64,000 nucleotides of DNA from Cronobacter muytjensii ATCC 51329 (GCF_001277195.1 NZ_CP012268.1:434001-498000); one strand, 5' to 3'; positions 1 through 8,401 are shown, counted from the stretch's first letter. Numbers and translations are program-made. The notes: generated by a model from the letters alone, not told the origin.

Positions 1-412
1 GTTGAATACGCCGGTCGTTGCTTTCCACCTCAAAAATCGCCGTGTTGAGCAGCAGCGTCAGGCCGGGCTGGGAGCGCGCCAGATCCAGCAACACCAGATC
101 GAACATCACCGGATTGCCCTCTTTATTGCGCCAGAGGTTCTCTTCCAGGATCTCGCCCATAATACCGCCTTCGCGTGCCCAGCGGTTATTGTTGCCCATG
201 TGTGAGGTTGCGCCGTTGGCCCACAGCCGTACTTCGCTGGAGGCATTGCCGCCGAGTACCGGTCTGTCCTGTACCAGGATCACGTGCAACCCATCGCGGG
301 CCGCAGCCAGCGCCGCGCACAAACCGGCCAGCCCGCCGCCCGCCACCAGCAGATCGGCATGAAGATGCTCCTCAGGAAACGTGCGGTCGGCGCTGCGGGG
401 AAAGATGTTCAT
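1..412 (-). CDS. FAD-dependent oxidoreductase, N-terminal part (runs off window)
   Basis: Reading leftward from an ATG at 412, this open frame runs uninterrupted to the window edge, so only about the first 137 residues are visible. Residues near 20-35 form a dinucleotide-binding fold (LVAGGGLAGLCAALAAA), followed by an acidic strand end and the segment LGGNASSEVRLWANGA, typical of the FAD_oxidored family of flavoproteins related to fumarate reductase flavoprotein subunits. The substrate cannot be told. The gene is divergent from an IclR-type regulator whose start lies only 44-62 bases away, so the two probably share a control region and that regulator is the likely local controller. Family assignment is good; function is inferred only as a cytosolic flavin-dependent redox enzyme. 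Confidence 0.8.
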   Translation of the reverse strand, partial: MNIFPRSADRTFPEEHLHADLLVAGGGLAGLCAALAAARDGLHVILVQDRPVLGGNASSEVRLWANGATSHMGNNNRWAREGGIMGEILEENLWRNKEGNPVMFDLVLLDLARSQPGLTLLLNTAIFEVESNDRRIQ

Positions 413-474
413 AAGCTTGTATCCTTCTTAACTGGCATTACACTCATCACATTGTCATGCAACGGAACTTCGCT

Positions 475-1167
475 ATGTCCTCACAACCCAACCAGAGTCT
501 GATCGATGGGATCCGCTGTCTGCAGTATCTGGTTTCGAGCGATCGAGCCATCGGTTGTCGCGAACTGGCCCGCCTGATGGGCATCAACACCACGCGCGTT
601 AACCGTCTGCTGATGACGATGGCCTCCATCGGCCTCACCATGCAGGACGAGCAGCGCCGTTATCTGCCCGGTCCCGGCATCCACGCCCTGGCGGCGCAGG
701 CGATCCGCGGCTCCGCGCTCTTCTCCCATGCGTTGCCGCAGCTTGAACAACACGCGCCGAAAGATGTCGTCGTGGCGCTCGGCGTGCTCTGGGAAGATCA
801 AATCATCTATATCTACCACTCGACGCCCGGCAGCCAGATGAGCCAGGCCCTGGCCGGGTTTCGTATGCTGCCCGCCTGGCAGTCGGTTATCGGCATGGCG
901 CTGCTCGCGGCTGAAAGCGATGAGGCGCTGGAAGGGCGCTTCACACCCGAGCAGTGGGCTCAACTGGCACCCCACGTGGCGCAGCAGCGCGAGCGCGGCC
1001 AGGTTATCTGGCGCCACGATGACGGCGAAGTCTCAATGGCGAAACCGCTTGGCATTCACAGCGCCGCGCTGGCGTTAGCCGGTATGTGGAATATCAGCGC
1101 GCCGGAAATCCACACCCGCCTTGAGCAATTGAATGAACTGACCATGCGGCTGGTAAAACCGGTTTGA
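475..1167 (+). CDS. IclR-family transcriptional regulator
   Basis: The product is about 230 residues, normal for IclR proteins. Residues about 8-60 form a winged helix-turn-helix (region around CRELARLMGINTTRVNRLL), and the remainder fits an IclR effector domain. I prefer the ATG at 475 (MSSQPNQ); an in-frame ATG at 457 would add six residues. It is divergent from the FAD oxidoreductase at 1-412 and convergent with ruvX. IclR proteins usually control an adjacent catabolic or redox gene in response to a small carboxylate, so the neighbouring flavoprotein gene is the obvious candidate target; that link is inference. No ligand can be deduced. Confidence 0.85.
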   Translation: MSSQPNQSLIDGIRCLQYLVSSDRAIGCRELARLMGINTTRVNRLLMTMASIGLTMQDEQRRYLPGPGIHALAAQAIRGSALFSHALPQLEQHAPKDVVVALGVLWEDQIIYIYHSTPGSQMSQALAGFRMLPAWQSVIGMALLAAESDEALEGRFTPEQWAQLAPHVAQQRERGQVIWRHDDGEVSMAKPLGIHSAALALAGMWNISAPEIHTRLEQLNELTMRLVKPV

Positions 1168-1288
1168 CGGTCATTCTTTATGTTTCTTTTATAGAAACGA
1201 TTAGCGGCGCTAGCAAAGGCGTTACGACAGATCTGTGATCCGTGGCGGATTCATTAGCGGAAATAATCCGTTTAAGACGGGAGAAAAG

Positions 1289-1313
1289 GGCGCAGCGCCA
1301 GGCGACGCTGCGC
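1289..1313 (-). terminator. Hairpin after ruvX
   Basis: A perfect 8-bp stem (GCGCAGCG with CGCTGCGC, 8-base loop) lies just past the ruvX stop. Read leftward it is followed by CCTTTTCTCCC, a weak U-rich tail, so it is a plausible rho-independent terminator for the leftward gshB-yqgE-ruvX transcript. Confidence 0.5.
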
Positions 1314-1321
1314 GTGAAACC

Positions 1322-1738
1322 TTAACCGTGTTGCTCGAAGTAACTTTCCAGAATAACGACCGCAGAGGCGGAGTCGACGCTGCCTTTGTTTAGCGCGCGA
1401 AACCCACCGCGCTCGAAGAGCCCGGCCCGGGCTTCCACGGTGCTGAGACGCTCGTCATGCAGCGTCACTTTAACGCCGAAGCGGCCATGCAGCCGGTTGG
1501 CGAAGGTGCGGGCGCGCGCCGTGAGCGGCTGTTCCGTTCCGTCCATATTCAACGGCAGGCCGACGATGATGTCATCCGGCTGCCACTCTTTCAGCAGGCG
1601 CTCAATGAGCGACCAGTCCGGGTTGCCGTTCTGCGCTTTGATCGCGTTCAGCGGACGAGCGGTGGCGGTCACGCGCTGTCCAATCGCCACGCCGATACTT
1701 TTGGTGCCAAAATCGAAGGCCAGCAGGGTACCGCTCAT
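1322..1738 (-). CDS. yqgF: Putative pre-16S rRNA nuclease / Holliday junction resolvase-like YqgF (RuvX)
   Basis: The protein has 138 residues, the usual YqgF/RuvX length, with an RNase H-like fold. Visible landmarks are D9 in LAFDFGTKSIGVAIG, the strand IIVGLPLNMDG (57-67), the DERLST motif (95-100, with E96) and D122 in DSASA; three such acids form the metal site of this family. In E. coli the protein acts in the cytosol in 5' maturation of 16S rRNA, and it was earlier proposed as a resolvase. Its ATG overlaps the yqgE stop by one base (TAATG), so the two are translationally coupled. It is last in a leftward operon with gshB and yqgE. Confidence 0.95.
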   Translation of the reverse strand: MSGTLLAFDFGTKSIGVAIGQRVTATARPLNAIKAQNGNPDWSLIERLLKEWQPDDIIVGLPLNMDGTEQPLTARARTFANRLHGRFGVKVTLHDERLSTVEARAGLFERGGFRALNKGSVDSASAVVILESYFEQHG

Positions 1739-2301
1739 TACGCGTGCCCCGCTTCGCCAGGCATGGTGTGAATGTCTATTCCGATAAGCTTCGCGGCCTC
1801 ACGCCAGCGGTCGGCGATCGGCGTGCGGAACAGGATGTTCAGATCCGCCGGGGCCGTAAGCCAGGCGTTTTCCAGGATTTCTTCTTCAAGCTGGCCTTTC
1901 TCCCACGAAGAATAGCCGAGCGCCACCAGCACATCGGCGGGCTGCTCTGCGGTGCCGAGCGTTTCCAGTACGTCGCGTGAAGTGGTGATAACCGTGTTGT
2001 CAGAAATACGAATGCTGGAAGAGAACATATCGGGCGGCGTATGGAGGATAAAACCGCGATCTTCCGCCAGCGGGCCGCCGAGGAATACCGGTTTATCGAG
2101 ACGAATAGCCGGGTCGCGCGGCTCCGGCGTGATTTTCAGTTTCTGAAGCACACCTTCCACCTGCAGATTTTCCAGAGGCTTATTAATGATAAGACCCATG
2201 GCCCCTTCATCATTGTATTCGCAGATATACACCACGGAACGGCGGAACAGCGGGTCCTGAAGGGCCGGCATGGCAATGAGAAAATGATGCTGTAAATTCA
2301 T
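1738..2301 (-). CDS. yqgE: UPF0301/AlgH family protein YqgE
   Basis: This 187-residue protein aligns over its full length with E. coli YqgE. The start is taken at the ATG giving MNLQHHFLIAMP; a start six bases upstream would only add two residues. Conserved segments include GAMGLIINKPLEN, FLGGPLAEDRGFILHTP and ALGYSSWEKGQLE. The biochemical function is not established; the Pseudomonas relative AlgH is linked to alginate regulation. It sits between gshB and yqgF, overlapping yqgF by one base. Confidence 0.95.
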   Translation of the reverse strand: MNLQHHFLIAMPALQDPLFRRSVVYICEYNDEGAMGLIINKPLENLQVEGVLQKLKITPEPRDPAIRLDKPVFLGGPLAEDRGFILHTPPDMFSSSIRISDNTVITTSRDVLETLGTAEQPADVLVALGYSSWEKGQLEEEILENAWLTAPADLNILFRTPIADRWREAAKLIGIDIHTMPGEAGHA

Positions 2302-2385
2302 CGTCAAAAGTTCTGTAGTCCTGGTTGGAAAATCGGCAGATTCAGTATGCGGGGAAAGTCGCGAGCTGTCACCCCCGGTGGGGTA

Positions 2386-2407
2386 ACGGGCGGGGATCCC
2401 CGCCCGT
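2386..2407. repeat. Perfect 22-bp palindrome between yqgE and gshB
   Basis: The sequence is an uninterrupted palindrome (ACGGGCGGGGA and its complement) six bases beyond the gshB stop. It would form a strong hairpin in the leftward transcript, but no run of T follows. It could stabilise the gshB 3' end or partly separate gshB from yqgE expression. Confidence 0.6.
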
Positions 2408-2412
2408 CAGGT

Positions 2413-3360
2413 TTACTTAGCGAGGCGTTTTTCAATGGCGTCCATCAGCATGCCGGTGATGGAAATCGGGAACTGGGCCTCGATTTCCCGGATGCAGGTC
2501 GGGCTGGTGACGTTAATTTCGGTCAGCTTGTCACCGATAATATCCAGGCCGACAAAAATCAGCCCTTTCGCTTTCAGCGTTGGCCCCACGCGGCGGGCGA
2601 TTTCCCAGTCGCTGTCAGAAAGCGGACGCGGCTCGCCGCGACCACCCGCCGCCAGGTTGCCGCGGGTTTCGCCGCCCTGCGGAATACGTGCCAGGCAGTA
2701 AGGCACCGGCTCGCCGTCCACCACCAGCACGCGCTTGTCGCCGTCTTTAATCGCCGGCAGGTAGTTTTGCGCCATGCAGTAGCGGCTGCCAAGCTCGGTC
2801 AGCGTCTCCGCAATGACGGACAGGTTCGGGTCGCCTTCTTTTACGCGGAAAATTGACGCGCCGCCCATACCGTCCAGCGGTTTTAAAATGATGTCGCCAT
2901 GTTTTTCCCAGAAAGCTTTCAGCTGCGCTTTGTTGCGCGTCACCAGCGTGTGCGGGGTAAGGTCGGCAAACCACGCGGTGAACAGTTTCTCATTGCAGTC
3001 GCGCAGGCTCTGAGGCTTGTTGACGATAAGCGTGCCTTTTTCTTCAGCGCGCTCAAGGATATAGGTGGCGTAAATGAATTCGGTATCGAACGGCGGATCT
3101 TTACGCATCAGCACCACGTCGAGATCGGCCAGCGCGATATCCTGCTCGGTACCGAACTCGTACCATTTGTCGTAGTTCTGCTCAACGCTCACAAGACGCG
3201 TGCGGGCGCGGGCGTCGCCGTTGTTCAGGTAGAGGTCCGCCATTTCCATATAGTGGAGTTCGTAGCCGCGGCGCTGGGCTTCCAGCAGCATGGCGAAGCT
3301 GGAATCTTTTTTGATGTTAATGCTTGCGATGGGGTCCATCACGATGCCGAGCTTGATCAT
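2413..3360 (-). CDS. gshB: Glutathione synthetase
   Basis: GshB ligates gamma-glutamylcysteine to glycine with ATP, the second step of glutathione synthesis in the cytosol. The 315 residues match the E. coli length exactly. It is an ATP-grasp enzyme: K160 begins the glycine-rich loop PLDGMGGASIF, a second flexible loop carries GGRGE (239-243), and the metal-binding strand near the C-terminus reads INVTSPT (282-288). It lies 12 bases downstream of rsmE and upstream of yqgE, the same order as in E. coli, so it is probably cotranscribed with both. Confidence 0.98.
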   Translation of the reverse strand: MIKLGIVMDPIASINIKKDSSFAMLLEAQRRGYELHYMEMADLYLNNGDARARTRLVSVEQNYDKWYEFGTEQDIALADLDVVLMRKDPPFDTEFIYATYILERAEEKGTLIVNKPQSLRDCNEKLFTAWFADLTPHTLVTRNKAQLKAFWEKHGDIILKPLDGMGGASIFRVKEGDPNLSVIAETLTELGSRYCMAQNYLPAIKDGDKRVLVVDGEPVPYCLARIPQGGETRGNLAAGGRGEPRPLSDSDWEIARRVGPTLKAKGLIFVGLDIIGDKLTEINVTSPTCIREIEAQFPISITGMLMDAIEKRLAK

Positions 3361-3372
3361 TATTTTTCTCCT

Positions 3373-4104
3373 TTAGCCCAGATCGCCAAAGCGCACCTGC
3401 AGTGCGGTGATGGCGGTGAGCGCAGTGGTCTCTGTGCGCAAAACGCGTGGTCCTAACAGGATATCAGTAAACTGGTAACGTGCGGTCATGGCAATTTCAT
3501 CGGCGGTAAGGCCGCCTTCCGGGCCGATCAGCAGGCGCACGCGCCCGACGGGCTGCGGCAGCGTGTTGATGCTGTGCGCGGCGCGCGGGTGCAGATTCAG
3601 CTTAAGGCCGCTGTCTGGCTCTGCGCACCAGGCCTCCAGATCCATCGCCGGGCGGATTTCCGGCACCACGTTGCGCCCACATTGCTCGCAGGCGGCGATG
3701 GCGATTTTCTGCCACTGCTGAAGTTTTTTATTCAGGCGCTCTTCATCAAGCTTAACGCCGCAGCGCTCGGAGAACAGCGGCGTGATAACGCTGACGCCAA
3801 GCTCGATCGATTTCTGGATGGTGAACTCCATTTTTTCGCCGCGCGACATCACCTGGCCCAGATGTAAAAAAAGCGGCGATTCGCGGTTCGCGGGCTCGCT
3901 GCTAAGCACATTCACCAGCACGCTTTTTTTGCTCGCCTGGGTGATTTCTGCGGCGAAAACGTGGTTGCTGCCGTCGAAAAGTTGCAGCGCCTGGCCTGCG
4001 CTCATGCGCAGCACCCGGCCCACATGGTTGGCGGCGTCTTCATCAAGGGCGATTTCGCGCCCGACGATTAACGGCTCGGGATGATAGATGCGGGGAATTC
4101 GCAT
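3373..4104 (-). CDS. rsmE: 16S rRNA m3U1498 methyltransferase
   Basis: RsmE uses S-adenosylmethionine to methylate N3 of U1498 in 16S rRNA within the 30S subunit. The 243-residue protein starts at MRIPRIYHP, like the E. coli enzyme; the open frame extends further upstream but that part overlaps the endA intergenic hairpin and looks non-coding. The SPOUT knot that binds the cofactor is seen in LLIGPEGGLT (191-200) and LGPRVLRTETT (217-227). A PUA-like N-terminal domain precedes it. It is followed 12 bases later by gshB. Confidence 0.97.
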   Translation of the reverse strand: MRIPRIYHPEPLIVGREIALDEDAANHVGRVLRMSAGQALQLFDGSNHVFAAEITQASKKSVLVNVLSSEPANRESPLFLHLGQVMSRGEKMEFTIQKSIELGVSVITPLFSERCGVKLDEERLNKKLQQWQKIAIAACEQCGRNVVPEIRPAMDLEAWCAEPDSGLKLNLHPRAAHSINTLPQPVGRVRLLIGPEGGLTADEIAMTARYQFTDILLGPRVLRTETTALTAITALQVRFGDLG

Positions 4105-4122
4105 GGGCTTTTTCCGGTAAAC

Positions 4123-4149
4123 GGGCTTGCGGCATCGCGCGGCAAGCCC
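4123..4149 (-). terminator. Hairpin between endA and rsmE
   Basis: An 8-bp stem (GGGCTTGC with GCAAGCCC) separates endA from rsmE. The tail in the leftward direction is only weakly U-rich (GTTTACC), so it may reduce rather than stop read-through. Confidence 0.4.
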
Positions 4150-4177
4150 TGCGTTAACAATTGCCCGGTAGTGTAGG

Positions 4178-4885
4178 TTAGCGGTTTTGCCCCTGGCAAG
4201 CCTGCTGTACGTAGGGGTTATGGTTGCCCTGCACCTTCGCGATGCGCGCGTCGCGGGTGCATTCCCACGCGGTGACCGGGTAGAGCTTGTTCCAGGCCTC
4301 GAAAAGCTGCGTCTGCGCGCGCGACAGATTGAGCTGATATTTATCGCGCATATAGAAATAGGTGCGCGCGATAGCGCCACGGGCGCGGGCAGGCGGCTCG
4401 GCCTGTTTATTTTTAAAGTCGACCTTCATTTCACACTGGCCATACTGGCCCTCGCCGCCGCGCCACTGGCTGTAGAGGAAATTCCCACGATCGCCGTTCA
4501 CCTCGCCAACGGCGGGTTGCAGGTTATGAAGATCGGTTTCCATTTCGCGATAGATCGGGTCTTTATCGCAGTTTTTACGCCCGCCTTCCTGCCAGCACTG
4601 GCGCTGGTGGCCGAACTGCCACGCAGGCACCACGTGCTCCCATTCGATACGCGAGGCGCGGTTTTCGTTTTTGCGTACCTGATAACCACACGCGTTGAGG
4701 TCGGGAATACCCTTTTTGCCCTGCCAGGTGATGGGGCAGCCGCAGTAGAAATCGCCCGGCGCGTCGGCGTTGATTTTTACGCCAGCGGCTTTGGCCTGGC
4801 TGAAGCTGTGGATCCCTGCCGCCAGCGCGGCAGGCGCGACAACGGCGACGCTCAGCGCTGCCGCCAGTAAAATTTTGCGAGACAT
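4178..4885 (-). CDS. endA: Endonuclease I, periplasmic
   Basis: EndA is a periplasmic non-specific double-strand endonuclease. The 235-residue product begins with a signal peptide (cleavage likely after the AALAA region, about residue 22). The His-Me finger active site is visible as EWEHVVPAWQFG (81-92, H84), followed by DLHNLQPAVGEVNGDRGN (118-135). Several cysteines (C48, C50, C66, C97, C106) are consistent with the disulfide-bonded periplasmic form. It lies between sprT and rsmE as in E. coli. Confidence 0.97.
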   Translation of the reverse strand: MSRKILLAAALSVAVVAPAALAAGIHSFSQAKAAGVKINADAPGDFYCGCPITWQGKKGIPDLNACGYQVRKNENRASRIEWEHVVPAWQFGHQRQCWQEGGRKNCDKDPIYREMETDLHNLQPAVGEVNGDRGNFLYSQWRGGEGQYGQCEMKVDFKNKQAEPPARARGAIARTYFYMRDKYQLNLSRAQTQLFEAWNKLYPVTAWECTRDARIAKVQGNHNPYVQQACQGQNR

Positions 4886-4973
4886 CTTCCAGTTCCTTAT
4901 CTGAAGGTGTTCGCAACGTAACGAAGGAGGGCGCCGGAAGCAATCGGTTATTGCCAGAAATTTCCGGAAGGCG

Positions 4974-5474
4974 TCAGTTTTCCGCCACCAGCGTATCGCC
5001 GCAGCGCACGCAGCGGTACTGGGTTTCGCCGCGCACCACGCGGTTGTGGCGGCGGACGGTCAGCTGATGCTGCTGACAGCGGCAGCGGTAGAGGAAGGTG
5101 TTGGCGCGCACCGAATTGAGTTCAAACTGATGCGTTCGACGCGCCGGTACGCCAAGCACGCTTTCCATCATCCATTTCCACTCTTTGCCGTGGGGCGGCA
5201 CACGCCCGAAATGTTTCCAGACCAGCAGATGCGCCAGCTCATGCGGCACCACTTCGTCGATAAACGCCTGCTGGTTTTCCATCAACAGCACCGGATTTAA
5301 ACGGATTTCATAGCTTTCGAGCCAGGCGGTACCCGCCGCCGTGCCACGCTGCTGATAGACCAGTTTCGGCTCAGGGTAGCTGCAGCCGAGCTTCAGGTTG
5401 GCGCGCGCAAGGGCGTCGCGCAGGCTGCGCATGACGGCCTGTTGAATGGCAATGGGGAGGCGTGGGGTTTTCAT
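4974..5474 (-). CDS. sprT: SprT-family zinc metalloprotease-like protein
   Basis: The 166-residue protein has the zinc-protease signature HELAH at 78-82, a third likely ligand in HGKEW (H96), and a C-terminal zinc ribbon with pairs C131/C133 and C155/C158. It is homologous to E. coli SprT, a distant relative of eukaryotic Spartan proteases. Its physiological substrate in bacteria is not established. It is the first gene of the leftward group sprT-endA-rsmE-gshB-yqgE-yqgF. Confidence 0.95.
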   Translation of the reverse strand: MKTPRLPIAIQQAVMRSLRDALARANLKLGCSYPEPKLVYQQRGTAAGTAWLESYEIRLNPVLLMENQQAFIDEVVPHELAHLLVWKHFGRVPPHGKEWKWMMESVLGVPARRTHQFELNSVRANTFLYRCRCQQHQLTVRRHNRVVRGETQYRCVRCGDTLVAEN

Positions 5475-5813
5475 GACGAAAAGAATAACGTTTCATCTTA
5501 TCAGTGACAATGCTTACCGTTATTAACGACAGGTTTTATCCGGTAATAAAATGACCGTTGCTAATCCTTTTCTGAATTACTGATGCGTGTTTATTTACCG
5601 TCGCGGTTTTGGCGCGCGCCTCTTTTATTAATTCAGTAGATTGCGCTGACAATCACAAAATATAACCTCTCCCGGCATTATATAAGCTGTTGTTAATTTA
5701 TCTGTTGTAACCACGGCGCGCTTTACGTCACTGGCAGTGCGGGAAATTATTAAGTCATTTTATGAGGCTGGTAGCGAGCGTCATAACGCGATAACGTTAA
5801 AGAGATTATCTAA
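5475..5813. other. AT-rich intergenic region, sprT / tsx-like
   Basis: The 339-bp divergent region is clearly richer in A+T than its surroundings and has no convincing ORF. A possible CRP half-site pair (TGCGC N6 TCACA) occurs near 5645-5665. It must hold the promoters of both sprT (leftward) and the porin gene (rightward); I cannot place them with confidence. Confidence 0.5.
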
Positions 5814-6662
5814 ATGAATAAAGGATGGTTATTAGGATTATGCATGGCGGGCATTTCACAGCAGGCATTAGCGCAGGAGGAATATTTATCAGACTGGTGG
5901 CATCAGAGCCTGAATGTCATTGGGCGTTATCATACGCGCTTCGGCCCGATATTAACTAACGATCTTTATCCGGAATATACGGCTTTCGGTAAAAAGGACT
6001 GGTTTGATTTTTACGGCTATGTCGATATTCCTAAATTTTTCGGCGTCGGTAATACGCCGGACCACGGCGCGTGGGATGATGGATCGCCGCTGTTTCTGGA
6101 AATAGAACCACGCTTCTCACTCGATAAGCTGACCGGTGTGCCGCTGGTATTCGGCCCTTTTAAAGAGTGGTATATCGCAAACGACTATGTATATGACATG
6201 GGCGATAATCGGGCGTCGCGGCAAAGCACCTGGTATATGGGGTTGGGGACGGATATCGACACCGGATTGCCGGTGACGCTGGCGTTTGACGTTTACGCGA
6301 AATACCAGTGGCAGTACTATGCGGCGGCCAATGAAAATGAATGGGACGGGTATCGTGTAAAAGTGAAATATGCCATTCCCATTACCCGCCTCTGGGGCGC
6401 GCAGTTTACCTATTCCGGGTTTACGAATTTTGATTTTGGCTCGGAGCTGGGCGACAGAGATAACGCACGCACTAATGACTCTATCGCCTCTTCGCATATT
6501 TTTTCGCTCAGCTGGGCGCACTGGAAAACCGCCGTTACGGCGCGTTATTTCCATAATGGCGGCCAGTGGAAGGATAATGCGAAGCTTAACTTTGGCGACG
6601 GCGACTTTTACGTCAAGGCGACCGGCTGGGCCGGCTATTTTACGGTCGGCTATTCCTTCTGA
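5814..6662 (+). CDS. Tsx-like nucleoside-specific outer-membrane channel (paralogue)
   Basis: The 282-residue product has a signal peptide ending at about ALA-Q (residue 20) and a C-terminal aromatic residue in GYSF, the usual mark for outer-membrane insertion. It resembles E. coli Tsx along its length: EYLSDWWHQSLNV, KKDWFDFYGY, GPFKEWY, STWYMGLGTDIDTGLP and ASSHIF all match, and a short loop is shortened relative to Tsx. Tsx forms a 12-stranded barrel for nucleoside uptake. Since E. coli tsx sits elsewhere, near proY, this is probably a second copy. Its first third uses A/T-rich codons unlike its neighbours, suggesting acquisition. Substrate specificity is inferred. Confidence 0.85.
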   Translation: MNKGWLLGLCMAGISQQALAQEEYLSDWWHQSLNVIGRYHTRFGPILTNDLYPEYTAFGKKDWFDFYGYVDIPKFFGVGNTPDHGAWDDGSPLFLEIEPRFSLDKLTGVPLVFGPFKEWYIANDYVYDMGDNRASRQSTWYMGLGTDIDTGLPVTLAFDVYAKYQWQYYAAANENEWDGYRVKVKYAIPITRLWGAQFTYSGFTNFDFGSELGDRDNARTNDSIASSHIFSLSWAHWKTAVTARYFHNGGQWKDNAKLNFGDGDFYVKATGWAGYFTVGYSF

Positions 6663-6676
6663 AACCAGGGCATAAA

Positions 6677-6699
6677 AAAGGGATGCCAGGCATCCCTTT
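6677..6699 (-). terminator. Rho-independent terminator of galP
   Basis: A 10-bp stem (AAAGGGATGC with its complement, 3-base loop) is followed, read leftward, by TTTTTT. It sits between two convergent genes; the T run favours galP, though it may also slow rightward transcripts. Confidence 0.8.
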
Positions 6700-6722
6700 G
6701 AAAAGACATTGATTAACGAGGC

Positions 6723-8117
6723 TTAGTCGTTCGAGCCGATGTCGCGCAGTTTGCGGCCCTTCATCAGGTTGCGCTCAATGTGTTCCAGCGACACGTGCTT
6801 GGTTTCCGGCACCAGCCAGATAGTCAGCACGATGAAGAACAGGTTGAGACCGGCATAGACCCAGAAGGTCGGCGCGTTGCCCAGCGTGTTGAGCATGGTC
6901 AGGAAGGTCGCCCCGACTATCATGTTGGCAATCCAGTTGGTCGCGGTAGAGAGCGTGATACCGAAATCGCGACCTTTCAGCGGCTGGATTTCAGAGCACA
7001 ATACCCAGATAAGCGGACCGGCGCTCATCGCAAAACCGATAATGAACATCAGCAGCATGGCGACCGCGAAGTACTGGCCTGCCGGGCTGTCGATGCCCAT
7101 GTGCAGCATGGTGCCGAGAATGCCCATGCCCGCGGCCATCACGATAAAGCCGAGGATAAGCGTCGGCTTACGCCCCCAGCGGTCGACCAGACCAATCGCG
7201 ATAAATGTCGCCAGCACGTTGGTCAGGCCCACAATTACGGTGCCCCACATCTGTTCGGTGGTATTGGAATACCCGGCCAGTTCGAAGATTTTCGGCGCAT
7301 AGTACATGATGACGTTCATGCCGGTGAACTGCTGCATGACCTGCAACAGAATGCCGAGGAACACTGCGCGGCGGAAGTTGCTGTTGTCTTTAAACAGCGC
7401 CCAGCCGCTCTGCTTCACCTTCAGGCTTTCGCGGATCTCTTCGAGCTCGCGCTTGGCTTCGGCGCTGGAGTCACGCAGGCGCAGCAGCACGCGTTCGGCA
7501 TCGTGGAAGCGACGTTTGGCAGCGAACCAGCGCGGGCTGTCCGGCAGGAAGAAGACGCCAATCAGCAGCAGAATCGCCGGAATGGTAATAACACCCAGCA
7601 TCCAGCGCCAGGCGCCGCTGTAGCTGAAGGCGGTGTCGGAGAGATACGCGCCCAGGATACCGATGGTTATCATCAGCTGATACATCGAAATCATACTGCC
7701 GCGGATCTTCTCCGGCGCGATTTCAGACAGGTACAGCGGCGCGGTGTAGGAGGCGATACCTACCGCCAGGCCCAGAAGCACGCGGGAGATAATCAGCACT
7801 TCCACGTTCGGCGCAAAGGCCGAGCAGAGCGAGCCGATAACAAACAGCACGGAACCTATCATCAGGCTGTATTTACGCCCGAGGCGTGAGGAGAGCCAGC
7901 CGCTGCCGACCGCGCCGACGGCGGCACCAAACATCATGGAGCTGACGACCCACTCCTGCTGGTGCGGGGTGATATTAAAATCTTCAGTGATGAAGGGCAG
8001 CGCGCCCGCGATCACGCCGATGTCCAGGCCGAAAAGAAGTCCCGCCAGGGCCGCGAGAAAACAGACGAAGAACGTCATGGCCTTGTTTGAACGCCCCTGT
8101 TTTTTATTGTCAGGCAT
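6723..8117 (-). CDS. galP: Galactose:proton symporter
   Basis: GalP imports D-galactose and glucose with a proton across the inner membrane. The 464-residue protein is a major facilitator with twelve membrane spans. Sugar-porter signatures are present: RLGRKYS in the first cytoplasmic loop, PDSPRW at the end of helix 6, DRWGRKP in the second half and PETKHVSLE near the C-terminus. The ATG is preceded by a good ribosome site (GGAGGG). Upstream lie a CRP site and a GalR/GalS operator, matching the known galactose regulon control of E. coli galP. Confidence 0.97.
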   Translation of the reverse strand: MPDNKKQGRSNKAMTFFVCFLAALAGLLFGLDIGVIAGALPFITEDFNITPHQQEWVVSSMMFGAAVGAVGSGWLSSRLGRKYSLMIGSVLFVIGSLCSAFAPNVEVLIISRVLLGLAVGIASYTAPLYLSEIAPEKIRGSMISMYQLMITIGILGAYLSDTAFSYSGAWRWMLGVITIPAILLLIGVFFLPDSPRWFAAKRRFHDAERVLLRLRDSSAEAKRELEEIRESLKVKQSGWALFKDNSNFRRAVFLGILLQVMQQFTGMNVIMYYAPKIFELAGYSNTTEQMWGTVIVGLTNVLATFIAIGLVDRWGRKPTLILGFIVMAAGMGILGTMLHMGIDSPAGQYFAVAMLLMFIIGFAMSAGPLIWVLCSEIQPLKGRDFGITLSTATNWIANMIVGATFLTMLNTLGNAPTFWVYAGLNLFFIVLTIWLVPETKHVSLEHIERNLMKGRKLRDIGSND

Positions 8118-8182
8118 ACTGCCCTCCAGTTGGGTTATTGGTTTTATCGTGGTAAAGGGTAAGTTAGCGTAACGTAAAAATA

Positions 8183-8198
8183 TGTGATATCAGTCACG
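8183..8198 (-). promoter_or_regulatory. CRP site upstream of galP
   Basis: TGTGA-N6-TCACG matches the CRP consensus TGTGA-N6-TCACA at nine of ten positions. It lies 66-81 bases upstream of the galP start, a suitable position for activation. Confidence 0.75.
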
Positions 8199-8201
8199 TG
8201 C

Positions 8202-8217
8202 GTGTAATCGGTTACAC
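8202..8217 (-). promoter_or_regulatory. GalR/GalS operator upstream of galP
   Basis: GTGTAATCGGTTACAC is a 16-bp inverted repeat fitting the GalR/GalS operator pattern (GTG-AA-C-GTTACAC type). It lies four bases from the CRP site, so repressor binding would interfere with CRP action. Confidence 0.8.
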
Positions 8218-8385
8218 TAGTGTCAACTTGCGTAAAGCGCTTATCCCTTTTTTTATCAGTTAATTAGTGTAGCCAGTAACGAAGCGGCAGAGAGGAATTC
8301 AGACTAAACCGAAACGGCATGTAACAGAATGCGGAACGGACGTTCGCGTAAAGACAATTCTGAAAAAGCGCCGGTTTTCCTGCTG

Positions 8386-8401
8386 ATGTAATCGGTTTCA
8401 G
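8386..8401 (-). promoter_or_regulatory. Possible second GalR/GalS operator
   Basis: ATGTAATCGGTTTCAG shares 13 of 16 bases with the operator at 8202-8217, 184 bases away centre to centre. It could serve as a distal operator for looping. Confidence 0.45.

Noticed and set aside
6780..7889. 369-codon frame opposite galP
   Set aside because: Antisense to galP; composition typical of a mirrored membrane-protein gene.
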